Source: Verrucomicrobiales bacterium (GTDB lineage Bacteria; Verrucomicrobiota; Verrucomicrobiia; Limisphaerales; UBA1100). Taken from it: a stretch of 64,000 nucleotides of DNA. This document shows positions 35,336-44,641 of the stretch, piece by piece (within the stretch, counting starts at the first letter, position 1; every line of letters begins with the position of its first letter). Location: NCBI GenBank assembly GCA_005809105.1, contig SYLI01000066.1, positions 29,242-93,241 on the forward strand, given 5' to 3'. Below the pieces are notes generated by a model. That model saw only the letters and a program-made list of their open reading frames with translations. It searched no databases and was not told the origin of the DNA. Position numbers and translations under genes: made by a program.

Positions 35336-37042
35336 ATGCGCTGGACCAAAACGCTCATTCCCACCCTCAAGGAAGCCCCTGCAGAAGCAGAAATCATTTC
35401 GCACCAGCTCCTGCTGCGCGCGGGCTTGGTGCGCAAGCTGGCCGGCGGCCTCTACACGTTTCTGCCCATGGGCCTGCGCGTGCTGCGCAAAATTGAAGCC
35501 ATCGTGCGCCAGGAGATGGATGGCGCCGGTGCCTGCGAAGTGTTGATGCCGGCATTGCAGCCGCCGGAAATCTGGCGTCAGAGCGGGCGCTACGAACAGG
35601 CGGCGCAGGTGCTCTTCAAGGTGCGTGACAGCAGTCAGCGTGAGTGGTTGCTGGGCCCCACGCACGAGGAGGTCATCACCTCGCTTGCGGCCTCGGAGAT
35701 CAATTCCTATCGGCAGATGCCGGTCACGTTTTACCAGATCCAGACAAAGTTCCGTGACGAGATCCGCCCGCGTTTCGGCCTGATGCGCGCGCGCGAGTTT
35801 CTCATGAAGGACGCCTACAGCTTTGACATCAGCGACGAGGCCGCGCAGGCCAGTTATCAGAAGATGTATGACGCCTACGTGCGGATTTTTGGCCGTTGTG
35901 GCCTGAAGGCATTTCCTGTCGAGGCCGACACCGGGGTGATGGGCGGCAAGTTCTCGCACGAGTTCATGGTGCCCGCGCAGACGGGCGAGTGCGAAGTGGC
36001 CTATACAGAGGATGGCCAGTATGCGGCGAATCTGGAAAAGGCCGCCAGCCGCGGACCCTTGACGCCGGCGCCTGCATTGGCCGAGCAGCCCCTGGAACAA
36101 TTCCCCACGCCGGGCGTGCGCACCATTGAGGATCTGGCGGCCGCGCCCTATCACACGCCGGGCCATCTTCAAATCAAGACCCTCGTGTATTTGGCGGAGG
36201 GAAAACCGGTGCTGCTGCTCTTGCGTGGCGATGACTCTCTCAACGAGGCCAAGGCCGCTGCTGCCTTGGGCACGGGAGTCTTCCGTCCTGCCACTGCAGA
36301 GGAGATCGCGTCGCTCATGGGTGCCCATCCGGGCAGCCTTGGCGCGGTGGGCTTTGACAAGGCGCGAGTGCTGGCCGACGAGCAGTTGCGCGGCGCCTCG
36401 GGCATGACCACGGGCGCCAACGTGGATGGCTTTCACTTTCGTCATGTCTGCGTAAGCCGCGACATCCCGGCGGCCGTTTGGAAGGACCTGCGCACCGTGC
36501 GCGAAGGCGAAGAAAGTCTCCACGGGCCGCCGCTTAAAATCCGCCGCGCCATCGAGGTGGGCCATGTGTTCAAGCTGGGCACCAAGTACAGCGAGGCGAT
36601 GTCTGCGACCTTTCTTGGAGTGGACGCGCAACGGCGCCCCCTCGTGATGGGGTGCTACGGCATGGGCATCACGCGCACCCTTCAGGCGATTATTGAATCG
36701 AGCCACGACCAGAACGGCATCATCTGGCCCATCGCGGTCGCCCCCTACGCGGTGTGTCTCACGCCACTTTCCGCGTCGGCAGAGAGCGAGGTGATGCAGG
36801 TGAGCGAGCGACTGTATGCGCAACTGGGTGCCGCAGGCGTTGAGGTGATCATGGACGACCGCGACGAGCGGCCGGGAGTGAAATTTAAAGACAGCGAACT
36901 GGTGGGATTTCCCCTGAGGATTGCGGTGGGAGAGAAGTCGCTCAATCAGGGCATGGTGGAGTTCTGCCCCCGCGGCGGCACGAAGGAGCTTGTGCCCGTG
37001 GATGCCATCATAGGGCGCACGCTGGAATTTCTTCGCGCCTGA
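35336..37042 (+). CDS. proS: Prolyl-tRNA synthetase (bacterial type)
   Basis: ProS charges tRNA-Pro. The 568-residue protein has class II motif 1 around LYTFLPMGLRVLRKIEAIVR, motif 2 with TKFRDEIRPRFGLMRAREFLMKD-type residues (written here in part: RFGLMRAREFLMKD), and motif 3 with MGCYGMGITRTLQAIIE. Between motifs 2 and 3 lies the bacterial editing (INS) domain, about residues 220-400 (AAPYHTPGHLQIKTLVYLAE; the late LMGAHPGSLGAVG). A C-terminal anticodon-binding domain follows (GVEVIMDDRDERPGVKFKD). The length is normal for the E. coli-type enzyme. It starts the proS-tgt-yajC-secDF run. Confidence 0.97.
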   Translation: MRWTKTLIPTLKEAPAEAEIISHQLLLRAGLVRKLAGGLYTFLPMGLRVLRKIEAIVRQEMDGAGACEVLMPALQPPEIWRQSGRYEQAAQVLFKVRDSSQREWLLGPTHEEVITSLAASEINSYRQMPVTFYQIQTKFRDEIRPRFGLMRAREFLMKDAYSFDISDEAAQASYQKMYDAYVRIFGRCGLKAFPVEADTGVMGGKFSHEFMVPAQTGECEVAYTEDGQYAANLEKAASRGPLTPAPALAEQPLEQFPTPGVRTIEDLAAAPYHTPGHLQIKTLVYLAEGKPVLLLLRGDDSLNEAKAAAALGTGVFRPATAEEIASLMGAHPGSLGAVGFDKARVLADEQLRGASGMTTGANVDGFHFRHVCVSRDIPAAVWKDLRTVREGEESLHGPPLKIRRAIEVGHVFKLGTKYSEAMSATFLGVDAQRRPLVMGCYGMGITRTLQAIIESSHDQNGIIWPIAVAPYAVCLTPLSASAESEVMQVSERLYAQLGAAGVEVIMDDRDERPGVKFKDSELVGFPLRIAVGEKSLNQGMVEFCPRGGTKELVPVDAIIGRTLEFLRA

Positions 37043-37051
37043 AAGGGGGCG

Positions 37052-38173
37052 ATGTTTCAGCTTCTCAAGACCGACCCCGCCAGCCGAGCGCGGCTGGGCC
37101 AGCTCAAGACGGCGCATGGCACGGTGCCAACGCCCATGTTCATGCCGGTGGGCACGCAGGGCACGGTGAAAGCCATGGACCCACGCGAGCTGCGCGAGGT
37201 CGGTGCCCAGATCATTCTGGGCAACACCTATCACCTCAACCTGCGGCCGGGGATGGATGTCATCCGCGCCGCGGGAGGGCTGCATTCCTTCATGGCGTGG
37301 CCCGCGCCCATCCTCACCGACAGCGGCGGCTACCAGGTTTTCAGTCTGGCAAAACTGGCCCGGCTGCAGGACGAGGGCGTGGCCTTCCAGTCCCACATCG
37401 ATGGGGCGCCGCTCTTTTTGGGCCCCTGCGAGGCGATGGCCATCCAGCGGGACTTGGGATCGGACATCGCAATGGTGTTTGACGATTGCCCGCCCTATCC
37501 GGCATCCACCGATCGCGTGGCCGATGCAGTGGCTCGCACGGTGCGATGGGCCCGAGTGTGCCGGGAGCAGCCCCGCGCAACCGGCCAGCTCGTGTTTGCG
37601 ATTGGCCAGGGTGGTGTCTATGACTCTCAACGCGAGGAGTGCTGGCGCGAGCTTCTGCCCTTGGACTTCGACGGCTACGCCATCGGCGGTGTGAGCGTGG
37701 GCGAGCCCGAGGCCGATCTCATGCGCGCCGTGGCGCTTTCCACTGCCGTGCTGCCCACCGACAAGCCCCGCTATGCGATGGGGGTGGGGACACCTTTGCA
37801 GCTGGTGGAACTTGTGGCGCTGGGGGTGGACCTGTTTGACTGTGTGCTTCCCACGCGCATGGCGCGTCATGGCACAGCCTACACGGCGATGGGCGCCCTC
37901 TGCCTCAAGGCCAGCGCCTGCCGCGACGACTTCCGGCCCATTTCCGAGGGGTGCGCCTGTTTCGCGTGCCAGCATTTCACGCGGGCCTATCTGCGGCATT
38001 TGCTCAAGGCCAATGAAATCCTCGGGATGCGCATGCTCACGGTGCATAACCTGCACTATTATCTGGAGTTGATGAAGCAGATGCGCGCGGCCTTGAGTGA
38101 AGGACGCTTTGCCGCGTGGCGCGAGGGATTTGCCAAGGGAGGTTATGCTTGCCAAAACGGGCCGGCTCTCTAG
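37052..38173 (+). CDS. tgt: Queuine tRNA-ribosyltransferase
   Basis: Tgt swaps guanine 34 of GUN-anticodon tRNAs for preQ1. The 373-residue TIM barrel has MPVGTQGTVKAMDPREL, ILGNTYHLNLRPGMD, ILTDSGGYQVFSLAKL with the acid/base aspartate, and YAIGGVSVGEPEADLM. The nucleophile aspartate lies in the segment LVALGVDLFDCVLPTRMARHG. The zinc site is CACFACQHFTRAYLRHLLKANE plus the later histidine in LTVHNLHYY. It lies nine bases after proS and 25 before yajC, the classic tgt-yajC-secD order. Confidence 0.97.
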   Translation: MFQLLKTDPASRARLGQLKTAHGTVPTPMFMPVGTQGTVKAMDPRELREVGAQIILGNTYHLNLRPGMDVIRAAGGLHSFMAWPAPILTDSGGYQVFSLAKLARLQDEGVAFQSHIDGAPLFLGPCEAMAIQRDLGSDIAMVFDDCPPYPASTDRVADAVARTVRWARVCREQPRATGQLVFAIGQGGVYDSQREECWRELLPLDFDGYAIGGVSVGEPEADLMRAVALSTAVLPTDKPRYAMGVGTPLQLVELVALGVDLFDCVLPTRMARHGTAYTAMGALCLKASACRDDFRPISEGCACFACQHFTRAYLRHLLKANEILGMRMLTVHNLHYYLELMKQMRAALSEGRFAAWREGFAKGGYACQNGPAL

Positions 38174-38198
38174 AGTCGCGCGTCTGTTTGCTCTCATA

Positions 38199-38591
38199 AT
38201 GCACCGAATTGCCGCGATTACTGGCCTCGCATTGCTCCCGGCCTTGTTGACCATGGGTTGTTTTCCGCCGCCCGGCGGTGGGACGCCCGGCGGTCCCCCG
38301 GTCAACCAAACGGCGGAGCTCGTCAAGATGGTTGGCTTCATGGTGTTCTTTTTCGTCATCATGTGGGTCGTGATGATCCGTCCCCAGCAGAAGAAACAGA
38401 AGGAACACGAGCGGCTGCTTGGGCAACTCAAGAGTGGCGACCGCGTGGTGGCCAACGGGCTGTTGGGCACCGTGCTGACGGTGAAAGACAACACCGTGTC
38501 GCTGCGCAGCGGTGAGTCAAAGATTGAAGTGATGAAGCACGCCGTCAGCGAAGTATTGTCCAACGAGGGCGAGACGGGGAGAAAAGGCTGA
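38199..38591 (+). CDS. yajC: Preprotein translocase accessory subunit YajC
   Basis: YajC is a small membrane protein that associates with SecDF and SecYEG. The 130-residue product has an N-terminal hydrophobic segment ending in MGCF, a glycine/proline-rich linker, one transmembrane segment (GFMVFFFVIMWVVMIRPQQK, with the RPQQKK motif typical of YajC), and a soluble end (LLGQLKSGDRVVANGLLGTV). The N-terminal extension ahead of the usual single membrane helix is longer than in E. coli, and its cysteine could be a weak lipobox. The stop overlaps the secDF start as TGATG. Confidence 0.93.
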   Translation: MHRIAAITGLALLPALLTMGCFPPPGGGTPGGPPVNQTAELVKMVGFMVFFFVIMWVVMIRPQQKKQKEHERLLGQLKSGDRVVANGLLGTVLTVKDNTVSLRSGESKIEVMKHAVSEVLSNEGETGRKG

Positions 38592-41218
38592 TGAGCAAGC
38601 TCTGGCGGGCGGTGATCATCGCGGTGGTGGTGGGCTGGGCGGCGTCCGAGCTTTATCCGGCGCGAGACCGGGATCTGGTGGGGGTGCTCAAGGAGTACGC
38701 GAAACCCAGCCAGGTGGATCCGGCGTTCAGGAACCTGATGGATCAGGCCGCCCGGCGCAAGGCGGCGCAGGGTGGTGCACCGCTCTCCTACGACCAGTGG
38801 ACCAATCTGCTGCGCGGCGTGAATCTGGCGCGCTACTTCCCGCTAGACACCATTCCCCGGCAGCACCGGCCCAAGCCCGGCGACGACACCAACCGCGTCA
38901 TTCTTAACTGGCTGGAGCGTACCAAGGCTGCGGGGCAAATCCAGCTGGGGCTGGACCTCAAGGGGGGCACGCAGTTTGTCGTGGAGGTTCAGACCGGCGG
39001 CATCATCGACAAGGACGGCGCGCTGGACCAGGCCGTCAACATCCTGCGCCGGCGCGTGGACCGCTTTGGCGTGGCCGAGCCCATCATCCAGAAGTCTGGC
39101 GAGAACCGCATCATCATCCAGATCCCCGGCCTCTCACAGGCCAAGCGCGAGGAGGCCAAACGGAACATCAAGCGCGTGGCCACGCTGCAGTTTCATCTGG
39201 TGCACCCAGAGAACCAGCGGCTGGCCGGATTGGACATCCCCGGCTACACGAACGTGCTGGAAAAGATTCGCGACGAGGACACGGGCGCGGAGCGGCAGAT
39301 CGAGGTGCTCATCGGCAGCAAGGTGGAGCTGTCGGGCGATCACATGACCCAGGCGAGTGTTTCGCGCGATCCCACCACGGGTGTCCCCAAGATCCTCTTC
39401 TCGCTGGACGACGTTGGCGGCCGGCGCTTTTACGAGATCACGGGCAAGCACGTTGGGGAACGGCTGGCGATCGTGCTGGTGGATCTGCTGGATTCGGAGC
39501 AGGGCACCCGGGAGGAATGGCGCATCGTGTCGGCGCCCACCATCCTGAGCCGCATCGGGGGCAGCGGGGAGATCACCGGCGTGGGTGACATGGGCGAAGC
39601 GCGCGAGCTGGCGAACATTCTTGAAAACCCTCTGGGAACCCCTCTGCGGATTGTCGAGGAGCGCGATGTCGACCCCTCGCTCGGTGCCGACTCCGTGCGC
39701 CAGGGATTTAGAGCGGCGTTGGGCGGGGTCATCATGGTGGTGATCTTCATGGGCGGCTACTACCTGCTCTCGGGGCTCATCGCCAATCTGGCCGTGATCC
39801 TCAACATCGTCATCCTGATGGGGGTCTTCTGTTATTTTGATTCGACCCTCACGCTGCCGGGCATTGCGGGCATCGCGCTTACCATCGGCATGGCGGTGGA
39901 CGCCAACGTGCTCATCAACGAGCGCATCCGAGAGGAACTGGCTTCGGGCAAGTCACTCAAGGGCGCCATTTCAGCAGGCTACGACAAAGCCTTCGGCACC
40001 ATCTTCGACTCCAACCTGACCACCGTGATTGCCTCGGCCATTCTCTACTGGCTGGGACACGGGCCGGTGAAGGGGTTTGGGATCACACTTACGATTGGCA
40101 TCGCTGCGAGCATGTTCACCGCACTCGTCGTGACGCGGATCATGTTTGATTTCCTGATTGACCGCGGCTGGATCAAAAACTCGCTGCGGATGTTTTCCAT
40201 TCTGGGGAAGACCCAGTTTGATTTTCTCAAATACGCGAAGCCGGCGTTCATCGCCTCGTGGGCCATCATTCTCGCAAGCGCCGGCTATACGATGATCAAG
40301 GGATCGGACAAGGTGCTGGGCATTGATTTCGCAGGCGGGCGGTCGCTGGTGATGCAATACAAGAAGGAGAACAAGGCCGCTGTGAAGGCGCTCGTGGAGA
40401 GCGGAGCCATGCGCGACCAGCTGGCCAAGGCTGTTGCCGTGCAAGACAAAGCGCTGGCGGGCAAGGAATCTCAGATTCAGATTGGCCTTCAAACGTCGCT
40501 GAGCGGCGACGAATACATGCGCGTGGACTTTCCCGATGTGGAGGTGTCAGAAGGGGTGTCAAAGAAGGCGGTAGAGGAAACGGTGGAGGAACAGCTGCGC
40601 GGGCTTTTCAACGACAAAGTGGGATTCGTCGCGCGCGGCTCATCGGAAAAGGTGGGCGCCTCGGTGAGTGCTGAAATTCAAAAGTCCGCCCTGATGGCGA
40701 CGGTGCTCTCGCTCCTGGGCATCCTGCTTTATGTGGCGTTCCGCTATGAGTTCTCGTTTTCGGTGGGCGCCATCGTGGCCATTCTGCATGACGTGCTCAT
40801 CACACTGGGCATCTTCTTTCTCTCCGGGCGAGAGCTCAACGCCCCCATTCTGGCGGCCATCCTCACGATCATCGGATTCTCCATCAACGACACCATCGTG
40901 ATCTTCGACCGCGTGCGCGAGAGCCTGCTGCTGGGCGTCCGCGGTTCCTTCAAGGATGTGATGAACCTGGCGCTCAACCAGACGCTCACCCGCACCATCA
41001 TCACTTCGGGCACGACCTTCCTGTCCACGCTGGCCTTGTACCTGTTTGGCGGCGCGGTGATGAATGATTTCGCCTTCACCTTTCTCGTGGGCATCCTGAC
41101 GGGCACCTACTCCTCCATCTACATCGCCTGCGCCATCGTGCTCTGGTGGCACAAGGGCAAGCGCCCTGAGCTCTCCATGCCCGTCCTTTCCGGCGAGCCG
41201 GCTCCTTCGAATGCCTGA
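38591..41218 (+). CDS. secDF: Fused protein translocase subunit SecDF
   Basis: SecD and SecF use the proton gradient to pull proteins through SecYEG. Here both are one chain of 875 residues. The SecD half has GLDLKGGTQFVVEV near residue 118, the periplasmic P1 region (NILRRRVDRFGVAEPIIQ), and TM motifs GIAGIALTIGMAVDANVLIN and ERIREEL. The SecF half has KVLGIDFAGGRSLVMQY around residue 575, and FSINDTIVIFDRVRESLL. SecDF fusions are known in several phyla including Verrucomicrobia and Planctomycetes. Its end overlaps the terC-like gene by eight bases. Confidence 0.96.
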   Translation: MSKLWRAVIIAVVVGWAASELYPARDRDLVGVLKEYAKPSQVDPAFRNLMDQAARRKAAQGGAPLSYDQWTNLLRGVNLARYFPLDTIPRQHRPKPGDDTNRVILNWLERTKAAGQIQLGLDLKGGTQFVVEVQTGGIIDKDGALDQAVNILRRRVDRFGVAEPIIQKSGENRIIIQIPGLSQAKREEAKRNIKRVATLQFHLVHPENQRLAGLDIPGYTNVLEKIRDEDTGAERQIEVLIGSKVELSGDHMTQASVSRDPTTGVPKILFSLDDVGGRRFYEITGKHVGERLAIVLVDLLDSEQGTREEWRIVSAPTILSRIGGSGEITGVGDMGEARELANILENPLGTPLRIVEERDVDPSLGADSVRQGFRAALGGVIMVVIFMGGYYLLSGLIANLAVILNIVILMGVFCYFDSTLTLPGIAGIALTIGMAVDANVLINERIREELASGKSLKGAISAGYDKAFGTIFDSNLTTVIASAILYWLGHGPVKGFGITLTIGIAASMFTALVVTRIMFDFLIDRGWIKNSLRMFSILGKTQFDFLKYAKPAFIASWAIILASAGYTMIKGSDKVLGIDFAGGRSLVMQYKKENKAAVKALVESGAMRDQLAKAVAVQDKALAGKESQIQIGLQTSLSGDEYMRVDFPDVEVSEGVSKKAVEETVEEQLRGLFNDKVGFVARGSSEKVGASVSAEIQKSALMATVLSLLGILLYVAFRYEFSFSVGAIVAILHDVLITLGIFFLSGRELNAPILAAILTIIGFSINDTIVIFDRVRESLLLGVRGSFKDVMNLALNQTLTRTIITSGTTFLSTLALYLFGGAVMNDFAFTFLVGILTGTYSSIYIACAIVLWWHKGKRPELSMPVLSGEPAPSNA

Positions 41219-42179
41219 GTTGGCCGTCACAGGGGAATTCACCTACGGGCATTGGGCCGGATTCCTGATTCTCGTCGTGGGCGCGCTGGCGCTTGATCTG
41301 GGCGTTTTTCACCGCAAGGATCATGTCGTCTCCGTGAAGGAGGCGGCCGGGTGGACCGCGCTTTGGGTGACGCTGGCAATGGTGTTTGCCTATCAGTTGC
41401 ACGTCTGGCAGGGCGCGGAATACTCGCGCGAGTTCATCGCCGGCTACGTCATCGAGCTTTCGCTCTCGATGGACAACGTGTTTGTCATCGCCGCCATTTT
41501 CGCCTATTTCCGCGTCCCATCCGAGTACCAGCACCGCGTGCTCTTCTGGGGCATCTTGGGAGCGCTGGTCATGCGCGGCTTGATGATCATCGGTGGCGCC
41601 GCACTGGTAAGCCGGCACATGTGGGTGCTGTACATTTTTGGTGCGTTTCTGATCTTCACCGGCGTCAAGATGTTCTTCGCCGACAGCGATGGAGTGGAGC
41701 CGGAAAAGAACCCGCTCCTCAGGCTGGTCCGGAGGTATTTTCCGGTGAGCCCGGCCTTTGAGGGTAGCCAGTTCCTCACCACGATTGACGGAGTGCGCGC
41801 CCTCACGCCTCTGGCGCTGGTGCTCGTGGTGGTGGAGACCAGCGACGTCCTTTTCGCCGTGGATTCCGTGCCCGCCATCTTCGCCGTCACGCAGAAGCCC
41901 TTCATCGTTTTTACGTCCAACGTCTTTGCAATCCTGGGCCTGCGCTCGCTCTATTTCGCGCTGGCCGGCGCCATCCGCTATTTCCACTTCCTCAAATACG
42001 GCCTGGCCCTCGTGCTGGCATTTGTGGGGGTCAAGATGCTGGTTGATCCACACGACCATCCGGCGCAGTGGTACCAGTACAAGCTGAGCACCGAACTTTC
42101 GCTGGGGATTGTTCTGGCGATTCTCCTCACGGCGGTCGGGTTTTCCGTCGCCAAGGCGCGCAATCTGCCGCGCTCCTAG
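41211..42179 (+). CDS. TerC/Alx-family integral membrane protein
   Basis: TerC-family proteins are implicated in manganese export and in metal loading of exported proteins; some respond to alkaline pH (Alx). The 322-residue protein has nine or so membrane segments with the family's acidic residues in helices: VIELSLSMDNVFVIAAIFAY and VVETSDVLFAVDSVPAIFAV. The 3' end of secDF overlaps its start by eight bases, so the two are likely cotranscribed and may work on the same secreted proteins. The length matches Alx rather than the shorter YkoY type. Confidence 0.92.
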   Translation: MPELAVTGEFTYGHWAGFLILVVGALALDLGVFHRKDHVVSVKEAAGWTALWVTLAMVFAYQLHVWQGAEYSREFIAGYVIELSLSMDNVFVIAAIFAYFRVPSEYQHRVLFWGILGALVMRGLMIIGGAALVSRHMWVLYIFGAFLIFTGVKMFFADSDGVEPEKNPLLRLVRRYFPVSPAFEGSQFLTTIDGVRALTPLALVLVVVETSDVLFAVDSVPAIFAVTQKPFIVFTSNVFAILGLRSLYFALAGAIRYFHFLKYGLALVLAFVGVKMLVDPHDHPAQWYQYKLSTELSLGIVLAILLTAVGFSVAKARNLPRS

Positions 42180-42253
42180 GCGCCCCACATTTCGGGATTT
42201 CCCACGGGAGGTTTGCCAACCGGCGAGGCAACGGCTATGACTGCTGCGCCCGA

Positions 42254-42898
42254 ATGCACCGCCGCACGCTCTCCTGCGAGTTGGAGCAAATCCTCCGCCA
42301 GCAGCAATCCCCGGAAGGGGCCAGCCTCAATTCGCTCATGCTCCAGACCGAGGGGAGGGGGCTGTATCTGGTGATGGTGTTGCTCTGCCTGCCGGCGTTG
42401 ACGCCCATTCCGCTGCCGGTCATTAACAATCTCATTGGGCTTGTCCTGATGATCATGGCGGCCAGCGTGGTGCGGGGCGGTGCGCCGCGGCTCCCTCGGT
42501 TTATCGGTGACCGCAAACTCTCCACGGCGCAGTGGGAGCGGATTCTCAACACCAGCGTGAAGGTGCTGCGCTTCCTTGAAAAGTTCGTCCGCCCGCGCAA
42601 AACCCAATGGCTTTCTTGCCGCCTGGCCCGTGTTGCCAACGCGCTTATCATCGCGCTCCTCGCCCTGCTGTTGGCGATTCCGACTCCCCCGGGCATCCTG
42701 TTTGTCAATTCACTGCCCAGTCTGGCCATCATGCTCATTGCGCTTGCGCAAATGGAGGAGGACGGGTGGGTCATTTGGGTAGGATACCTTGCTGCGATTG
42801 GAGCCGTCGCCTATTTCGTATTTCTCTTCAAGGTGCTGGTGGCCGCCGCCAAGGCGCTTGCCGCCGCAGTTGCCCGCTGGTGGGCCAGACTAATGTAG
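42254..42898 (+). CDS. ExoD family membrane protein
   Basis: The 214-residue protein matches the ExoD (exopolysaccharide synthesis, ExoD) family, named from Rhizobium but of unclear biochemistry. It shows the family start (LSCELEQILRQQQSPEGASL), a first hydrophobic pair (YLVMVLLCLPALTPIPLPVI), the RGGAPRLPRFIGDRKLS cytosolic loop, and later membrane segments ending in WVGYLAAIGAVAYFVFLF. I start at ATG 42254. An open frame upstream overlaps terC and is ignored. It ends three bases before recJ. Confidence 0.8.
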   Translation: MHRRTLSCELEQILRQQQSPEGASLNSLMLQTEGRGLYLVMVLLCLPALTPIPLPVINNLIGLVLMIMAASVVRGGAPRLPRFIGDRKLSTAQWERILNTSVKVLRFLEKFVRPRKTQWLSCRLARVANALIIALLALLLAIPTPPGILFVNSLPSLAIMLIALAQMEEDGWVIWVGYLAAIGAVAYFVFLFKVLVAAAKALAAAVARWWARLM

Positions 42899-42901
42899 CC
42901 C

Positions 42902-44629
42902 ATGAAATATCGCTGGCAACTCTGTTCCGAGGGCGACTCAAGCGCAAAGGTGCGCGCCGAGGAGTGGGGCGTCTCGCCTCTCTTGGCACACTGCATGATG
43001 AATCGCGGCGTTGACTCTCCATCGCGCGCTCGCGCTTTTCTCTCGCCGCGTCTTTCGGATTTATCTGACCCCTTCCTGCTGCCCGACATGCAGAAGGCCG
43101 TCGTGCGCCTGTTTCGGGCACGCGACGAGGGTGAGACGCTGACCGCGTTTGGTGACTATGACGTCGATGGCCTTAGTTCTGTTGCGCTCCTGGCGCTGGC
43201 GATGCGCGAGCTTGGCTGGAAGCTCAACTGCTACATCCCGCATCGGATTGACGAAGGCTATGGACTCAGCCGCGATGCGATTGAGAACTGCCTTCGCCAG
43301 CATCCCACGCGCCTCGTGCTTGCCGTGGACTGCGGCTCCACCTCGGCCGCCGTCGTTGGCGAACTTTCAGAAAAGGGCGTTGATGTCATCGTGCTCGATC
43401 ATCATCAGATTGGGTCTCCTGTGCCGCAGGCGCTGGCCTTGGTAAATCCGCAGGCGGGCCCGCAAAATGGCGAGGCCGATTCGCGCGCGCTCTGCTCGGC
43501 GGGACTGGCGTTTAAACTGCTTCATGCCCTTGTCAAGGAGGGGCGCCAACGCGGTTGCCCCCAAATGGCCTCCTTCGACGTGCGCCCCTATTTGGATCTG
43601 GTTGCATTGGGGACCGTCGCTGATCTGGTGCCGCTGACGGGCGAGAACCGAATTCTGGCGGCAGCGGGGCTGGAGTGCCTGAGCCGGTCGGAACGCGCCG
43701 GCTTGGTCGCCCTGAAACAGAAGGCGAGGGTGGGGCCGATCGTCAAGGCGCAGGACGTGAGCTTCCTTCTGGCTCCAAGGCTCAATGCCGCCGGGCGGCT
43801 GGAGAGTGCTTCGGCGTCGCTTGAGATGCTCATGTGTGAGACGGCTTTGGAGGCGAGTGCGTTGGTGGAGCAACTGGAGGGGAGCAATCGCAGCAGGCAG
43901 GAGATGGAACGTGAAATCGCCGCTCAGGTGTTCCAGCGCATTCGGGCCCGAGGCAGCGAACGCATGGACCGCGTGATTGTCGAAGGCGACCCAGCGTGGC
44001 ACATCGGCGTTGTGGGCATCGTCGCGGCGCGTGTCATGCGTGAATTCAACCGGCCCACGATCATCTGTGGTGGCGATGGCGCCTCCCTTCGTGGTTCCGG
44101 GCGCAGCGTTGAGGGATTTGACCTCGTGGCCACCCTGCATGGGTGCGCCGATTTGCTCTCCAGCCACGGCGGACACGCGATGGCCGCGGGGGTGAGCCTG
44201 CTTCCGGAGAATCTGGATGCCTTGCGTTCACGCCTCGACGAGAGCGCCCGCGAAGCGTTGCCTGGTGTGCCACTGGCGCCGGCACTGCGCCTTGATGCAA
44301 GCAGCAACCTCTTCGACATGACCTTGCGCCAGATGGAAGACTTGGAACGCCTGCAGCCCATCGGCCAGGGCAATCCTCCCGTGCAGCTGCTTTTCCCCGG
44401 CCTGCGTCTGCACCGCGCCATCCAGAGGATGGGTCGTGAGGGGCAACACGCCAAGCTCGTGGTGACTGACGGTGTCTGCACAGCGGAGGCCATCATGTGG
44501 CAGGTTGCCGACGCCGACCTTCCGCATGATGAGTTTGATTTAGCGGCGGCTCCGCAGATTAACGAGTACCACGGCCGGCGCAGCGTGCAACTGAAGGTGC
44601 TCGACTGGCGTCGAGCTGGCGGCGAATAG
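42902..44629 (+). CDS. recJ: Single-stranded-DNA-specific exonuclease RecJ
   Basis: RecJ degrades single-stranded DNA 5' to 3' in recombination and mismatch repair. The 575-residue protein has the DHH domain with motif I LTAFGDYDVDGLSSVALLAL, motif II LVLAVDCGSTSA, motif III VIVLDHHQIG, and VALGTVADLVPLTGENR as motif IV. The DHHA1 domain includes GDPAWHIGVVGIVAARVMRE and the glycine-rich SSHGGHAMAAGVSL. A C-terminal OB-type domain follows. All core metal-binding motifs are present and the length is standard. Confidence 0.96.
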   Translation: MKYRWQLCSEGDSSAKVRAEEWGVSPLLAHCMMNRGVDSPSRARAFLSPRLSDLSDPFLLPDMQKAVVRLFRARDEGETLTAFGDYDVDGLSSVALLALAMRELGWKLNCYIPHRIDEGYGLSRDAIENCLRQHPTRLVLAVDCGSTSAAVVGELSEKGVDVIVLDHHQIGSPVPQALALVNPQAGPQNGEADSRALCSAGLAFKLLHALVKEGRQRGCPQMASFDVRPYLDLVALGTVADLVPLTGENRILAAAGLECLSRSERAGLVALKQKARVGPIVKAQDVSFLLAPRLNAAGRLESASASLEMLMCETALEASALVEQLEGSNRSRQEMEREIAAQVFQRIRARGSERMDRVIVEGDPAWHIGVVGIVAARVMREFNRPTIICGGDGASLRGSGRSVEGFDLVATLHGCADLLSSHGGHAMAAGVSLLPENLDALRSRLDESAREALPGVPLAPALRLDASSNLFDMTLRQMEDLERLQPIGQGNPPVQLLFPGLRLHRAIQRMGREGQHAKLVVTDGVCTAEAIMWQVADADLPHDEFDLAAAPQINEYHGRRSVQLKVLDWRRAGGE

Positions 44630-44641
44630 TTTTTCAAAGAA

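Noticed and set aside
35156..38563. A 1135-codon open frame on the minus strand
   Set aside because: It is fully antisense to proS, tgt and yajC, whose proteins are unmistakable. High GC makes long shadow frames common here.
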